Below, one piece after another: positions 60,682 to 64,000 of a stretch of DNA of 64,000 nt (positions within the stretch are counted from its first letter, which is position 1; each line of letters starts with the position of its first letter). The stretch comes from Pseudoneobacillus sp052180215 (GTDB taxonomy: Bacteria; Bacillota; Bacilli; Bacillales; Cytobacillaceae), in assembly GCF_052180215.1 (NCBI RefSeq), contig NZ_CP197471.1, forward strand, positions 2,948,001-3,012,000. The letters are read 5' to 3'. Below the pieces are notes generated by a model. It saw nothing but the letters and a program-made list of their open reading frames with translations, searched no databases and was not told the origin of the DNA. Both the position numbers and the translations under genes were made by a program.

Positions 60682-62160
60682 ATGGATCAAATGGAACAAA
60701 TAAAAAAAGATGATTTAATTCGAAAGAACTCGCTTGTGATAAAAGCAGCAATGATTAGTGTTTTGTTGGCTGCTATTGTCGACATAGCTATGAAGAAAGA
60801 TTTAGCCGTCATATTATCCATCATTATTGCAGGCGGAATTGGCGTTTCGATTGTTGCCTCCCTTCATTATTCACAAAAATTCATTAAAGTTATCCCTTAC
60901 TTAGCCATTTTAATTGTATCTGCTGTTATCTTTATCATTATGGAAAATAGTATTTCTCCTACAGCGTACTTCCTCATTTATTTTGTATTGTCTATCGCTG
61001 CTATTTATATGGAGAAATCGATTCTTTGGCTATCATCCTTTTTGGGATTTGTTATTATTACTGTTTTTACATTTCTCCATCACGATTCTTTACCTTTAGA
61101 AACAAAAAATTATGTAACGATTTATCTACTGTTTTCTCTTGTTACGATTTTATTAACCTTCCAGCTTACGATATCAAAAAAACTTTCCGAGCATATTGTT
61201 AAAGCTCAAAAAGAAACGGAACAACTCCTATTAAGAGATCGTCAAGTAAAGAGCACGATTGCTGAAAATACGGAAAATATCTCAACGATGATAGACCTAG
61301 TGAAAATAAAAAGCCAAGAAAATCTTCAAGCCTCGCAGGTCATGAATCAATCCATCGCTGAAATATCAGCAGGCATTCAGATTCAATCTAAAGCCATTGT
61401 CGATATTACAGACACTTTGGAGAATTCAAGCGAAACTTTATCAGAAACTACTTTATTAGTAGAAAAATTACACAAAGATTCCATAGTGACCAATCAAGTG
61501 ACAGAATTAGGTCAAAGCCTTGTTTCAAAATTAAAAGATGAAATCTCCTTTTCATACCAAGATATGCTTGAAGCTGAAGAGCAAATTACCAAGCTTACCA
61601 CACTGGTTAAAGAAACGGCTCATTTTGTTACTGCCATTCAAGAAATTGCAAATCAGACCAATTTATTAGCATTAAATGCCTCGATTGAAGCGGCACGAGC
61701 TGGTGAAAGCGGAAAAGGTTTTGCCGTCGTAGCTGAAGAAGTTCGTAAACTGGCTGATACTTCTAGTAGAACAGCAGCACAAATATCAGAAAATCTAAAA
61801 AATGTTTTTTTAGGCACAGAGAAAACAAAAATACAGATAAGTAATACTAGTCTCAAGGCAACAGAAAATCTGCAATTAGCTATGGAAACACAAGATTCCT
61901 TTGTTAAAATAAGTGACACGTTTATGAATTTACGGGAAGATATTTCTAAACATGAAGCCTTGACTAAGCAAGTAAATGAATCCTCAAAAACAGTTGAAGT
62001 AACCTTGAGTGAATTTCGTGCTGTAATGGAACAAGCGAGTGCCACATTACAAGATTTATCCTCTTCTGTGGAACTTCAAACCTATAAAAACGAAAAACTT
62101 TATGAATCTATCTCAGCAGCACATGATTCCATTGAAAGCTTATTAAAATTACAAAATTAA
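60682..62160 (+). CDS. Methyl-accepting chemotaxis protein with six-helix membrane domain
   Basis: 492 residues from ATG 60682 (ATG 60676 also in frame) behind AGGAAAGGA. The first 175 residues form about six transmembrane helices with almost no outside loops. There is no extracellular Cache/4HB domain and no HAMP. The cytoplasmic MCP signalling hairpin follows, with the tip NQTNLLALNASIEAARAGESGKGFAVVAEEVRKLAD (read in pieces at about 325-360). It may sense from within the membrane or energy state. It sits on the opposite strand between accB and spoIIIAH, where B. subtilis has no gene. Confidence 0.9.
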   Translation: MDQMEQIKKDDLIRKNSLVIKAAMISVLLAAIVDIAMKKDLAVILSIIIAGGIGVSIVASLHYSQKFIKVIPYLAILIVSAVIFIIMENSISPTAYFLIYFVLSIAAIYMEKSILWLSSFLGFVIITVFTFLHHDSLPLETKNYVTIYLLFSLVTILLTFQLTISKKLSEHIVKAQKETEQLLLRDRQVKSTIAENTENISTMIDLVKIKSQENLQASQVMNQSIAEISAGIQIQSKAIVDITDTLENSSETLSETTLLVEKLHKDSIVTNQVTELGQSLVSKLKDEISFSYQDMLEAEEQITKLTTLVKETAHFVTAIQEIANQTNLLALNASIEAARAGESGKGFAVVAEEVRKLADTSSRTAAQISENLKNVFLGTEKTKIQISNTSLKATENLQLAMETQDSFVKISDTFMNLREDISKHEALTKQVNESSKTVEVTLSEFRAVMEQASATLQDLSSSVELQTYKNEKLYESISAAHDSIESLLKLQN

Positions 62161-62187
62161 AAGGAAGGCCTTTTGGCCTTCCTTTTG
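62161..62187. terminator. Bidirectional terminator
   Basis: AAGGAAGGCC-TTTT-GGCCTTCCTTTTG, between the chemoreceptor gene and the convergent spoIIIAH. Confidence 0.9.
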
Positions 62188-62195
62188 TTTATCCA

Positions 62196-62741
62196 TTATT
62201 GTTCAATTTGGAAATCAACTGCAACATATTGCATTGTTCCGATTTCAGACTTTACTAGTTGAATAATGTCATTTGCAGCTTTAGCAGATTTTCCTTTGGC
62301 TTTAACTGTTATACGAATTTCTTCTCCATCAGCACGAACTAATGCATCATCGTATCCAAGTGTTTGAATTAAAGTTTCTAACATTTGTTCTTTGTTTGCC
62401 ACTTCATTTAGAGTCTTTAGTTCCTCATGTGCTGCCACACGTTGATCTGCTGGAAGTTCTGTAGAAGCGATCATCGTTTCTAATTCTTCTTTTCTTTGGC
62501 TGCGAGCATCTTCTAAATCCATACGAAGTGCTTCAAATACTTCGTCACTAGCAATACTAGAAATAATATTTTGATCTTGCTCACTTCCTGCTACATCTTT
62601 TGCCTTACCTTGATCTTTATTTTCTTGGACTGATGCCATATCTGTCATTTTTTGTTCCGGTGAAGTAATGTAATAGACTGATAGTACTACCACTAAGCTA
62701 AGCATTGTTAATAACCAAACTGTTTGTTTTTTCAATAACAT
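62196..62741 (-). CDS. spoIIIAH: Stage III sporulation protein AH
   Basis: 181 residues. One N-terminal membrane helix (TVWLLTMLSLVVVLSVYYI) is followed by an acidic linker and the YscJ/FliF-like ring-forming domain (ETLIQTLGYDDALVRADGEEIRITVKA). In the mother cell membrane it pairs with SpoIIQ of the forespore to build the feeding-tube channel. It starts one base after spoIIIAG. Confidence 0.94.
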   Translation of the reverse strand: MLLKKQTVWLLTMLSLVVVLSVYYITSPEQKMTDMASVQENKDQGKAKDVAGSEQDQNIISSIASDEVFEALRMDLEDARSQRKEELETMIASTELPADQRVAAHEELKTLNEVANKEQMLETLIQTLGYDDALVRADGEEIRITVKAKGKSAKAANDIIQLVKSEIGTMQYVAVDFQIEQ

Positions 62742-62742
62742 A

Positions 62743-63414
62743 TTATGAATCCCCCTTAGTTTTTTTTGGCATTACCGCCACGCGATGACTTGGTACATCT
62801 AGTACTCTTGTTACAGCTTCTACAATCCATTTTTTCACTTGAATATTTTCTGCACCTTGAGCAACAACTAACACGCCGCGAATCTCTGGTTTTTTTGTTT
62901 CAATTAAGATGGGTCCCTCTTTTTCCCCTTGTCTTACAATAACCAGTTGTTCATCAATTGAGGCATCTTCAACCTTTCGTTGACCACCTTCGCGGTCAGT
63001 TTCATTGGTTGTTTGAGACCTAGTGACAACATTTTTTTCTAATACTTTTTTATCAGTGGCATCAACATTCACAATAACAGTGACTTTATCGACCCCAAGC
63101 ATCTGCTCCAGTGCTTCCTTAAGCTGCGCTTCATATGAACGCTCATAATCTGATATGGTTGTATGTCCACCACCTCCAGAAGATTTTTGACCAAATGCTG
63201 CAACATCTTCTTCAGTGGCTTCTTGATTTTGAAAAGTAGAGACTGTCTTTTCCACTGGATCCTTTTGTGAAAAAAGGATATTGTTTGCAAGCATAATCAG
63301 CGCCCCGAAAAGCCCCACAAGCAGCAAATACTGGAATTTAACATTTTTCTTTTCTTTCTTTTCATCTGTTGAAAGTAGTTTCTTTAACCATGTGAATGGC
63401 CCATTACGATCCAT
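62743..63414 (-). CDS. spoIIIAG: Stage III sporulation protein AG
   Basis: 223 residues. N-terminal helix YLLLVGLFGALIMLANNILF, then the ring domain (YEAQLKEALEQMLGVDKVTVIVNVDAT, IRGVLVVAQGAENIQVKKWIVEAVTRVL). It forms a large ring of the sporulation channel. It overlaps spoIIIAF by 11 bases. Confidence 0.94.
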   Translation of the reverse strand: MDRNGPFTWLKKLLSTDEKKEKKNVKFQYLLLVGLFGALIMLANNILFSQKDPVEKTVSTFQNQEATEEDVAAFGQKSSGGGGHTTISDYERSYEAQLKEALEQMLGVDKVTVIVNVDATDKKVLEKNVVTRSQTTNETDREGGQRKVEDASIDEQLVIVRQGEKEGPILIETKKPEIRGVLVVAQGAENIQVKKWIVEAVTRVLDVPSHRVAVMPKKTKGDS

Positions 63415-64000
63415 TTCTGTTTGTCACCTCCCCTTCAATCAAAACTTCAATAGCATTTTCTGTTACATTCCATTTTTCAGCTAGAAGCGAAGTGATTTCT
63501 TCTGATTGAGTTGTCAATCGTTTAGATGGAGGAGGATTAGTTGTATTAATCTCCACTGTTTTGACCACTTCAACGACATTTGCTTCATCCTCTGCTGGCT
63601 TTAACTGAACGATGACTTTTTGGAGGTTATCCGGAAAAGTATGGTTGCTCTTTTCGTCAACCATTAGATCAATGTTTGCAATTTCTAAACCGTACTGTTC
63701 CATCAACTCCTCCTCAGTGTCCTTTTTAAGTTGGACAGCCATTGTTTCTAAAATATATGCATGTTGTGAGGCTTGTATTTCTTTTTTCTTCATTTCTATT
63801 AAATTTTCCATATTTTTTTCTCCAGAAGACTCGAAAATAGGGATGGAGGACAGTGCAGACTCAAAATCTTTTGAAATTAGTTTTAATACAGGAGTTAAAA
63901 TAATCGCAATTAGCAATAACCCCATGACTATTTTTGTGTATTTTTGGAAACTAGAATTAGGTAAAAGCATATCGATAACCGTTGCTAATAGTACAAATAA
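63404..64000 (-). CDS. spoIIIAF: Stage III sporulation protein AF (5' end beyond the window)
   Basis: At least 198 residues. The frame continues past the first internal ATG (63970) to the right edge, adding LFVLLATVID in frame, so the true start lies outside. A membrane segment (IVMGLLLIAIILTPVLKLI) is followed by a soluble domain with ENLIEMKKKEIQASQHAYI and VEVVKTVEINTTNPPPSKR. It is part of the SpoIIIA complex together with AG and AH. Confidence 0.92.
   Translation of the reverse strand, partial: LFVLLATVIDMLLPNSSFQKYTKIVMGLLLIAIILTPVLKLISKDFESALSSIPIFESSGEKNMENLIEMKKKEIQASQHAYILETMAVQLKKDTEEELMEQYGLEIANIDLMVDEKSNHTFPDNLQKVIVQLKPAEDEANVVEVVKTVEINTTNPPPSKRLTTQSEEITSLLAEKWNVTENAIEVLIEGEVTNRNGS

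Noticed and set aside
61653..62045. 130-codon open frame on the minus strand
   Set aside because: Antisense to the conserved signalling domain of the chemoreceptor; a by-product of its codon use.

Overview
The window comes from the chromosome of a low-GC, endospore-forming member of the Bacillaceae. Spo0A, SpoIVB and three SpoIIIA proteins are present, ribosome binding sites are strong AGGAGG types, and long stretches follow the Bacillus subtilis order from spoIIIA through spo0A, bkd, art and yqj to yqk. Most genes lie on the minus strand. Coordinates below run left to right, so the minus-strand operons read from high to low numbers.

Region 1 (1-14.6 kb): the yqkD hydrolase; a tight ribA-ribD-HAD phosphatase operon with its own sigma-A promoter and operator-like palindrome but no FMN riboswitch; an SOS locus (Y-family polymerase YqjW with a YolD-like partner behind two LexA boxes, YqzH, an AlkD-like protein); a lipoprotein; yqjQ/yqjP; proline-specific T-box plus proI; an OYE-family namA broken by a one-base deletion; a histidine phosphatase and RNase Z. 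Region 2 (14.7-28.7 kb): zwf, dinB, pepF, cheW, yqjE, a carboxyltransferase and methylmalonyl-CoA epimerase, Prli42, an L,D-transpeptidase, YqjA, the artPQM arginine-type transporter and bacilliredoxin BrxB.

Region 3 (28.8-44.6 kb) is a metabolic block for branched-chain amino acids and propionate. BkdR and a sigma-54 promoter drive ptb-bcd-buk-lpdV-bkdAA-bkdAB-bkdB, followed by mutA-mutB-meaB. With the epimerase and carboxyltransferase at 21.8-23.7 kb these genes can take valine and isoleucine through propionyl-CoA to succinyl-CoA. Region 4 (44.8-64 kb): yqzF, yqiK, spo0A with a recognisable sigma-H promoter and 0A boxes, spoIVB, recN, argR, yqxC, dxs, ispA, xseB, xseA, folD, nusB, yqhY, accC, accB, an inserted chemoreceptor on the opposite strand, and spoIIIAH-AG-AF (AF runs off the right edge).

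The main structure outside genes is a family of four dispersed modular palindromic repeats (about 296, 16303, 40076 and 45848). Their inner stems differ in sequence but stay paired through compensatory changes, and two copies carry extra small hairpins. Upstream of proI there is also a spaced set of four 21-bp palindrome-like units, again with a compensatory pair of changes. Nothing in the window looks like a prophage, CRISPR array, insertion sequence, tRNA or rRNA gene. The least explained features are the repeats, the compact ribA-ribD-phosphatase operon, and a hairpin that sits between the Shine-Dalgarno sequence and the start codon of mutA.
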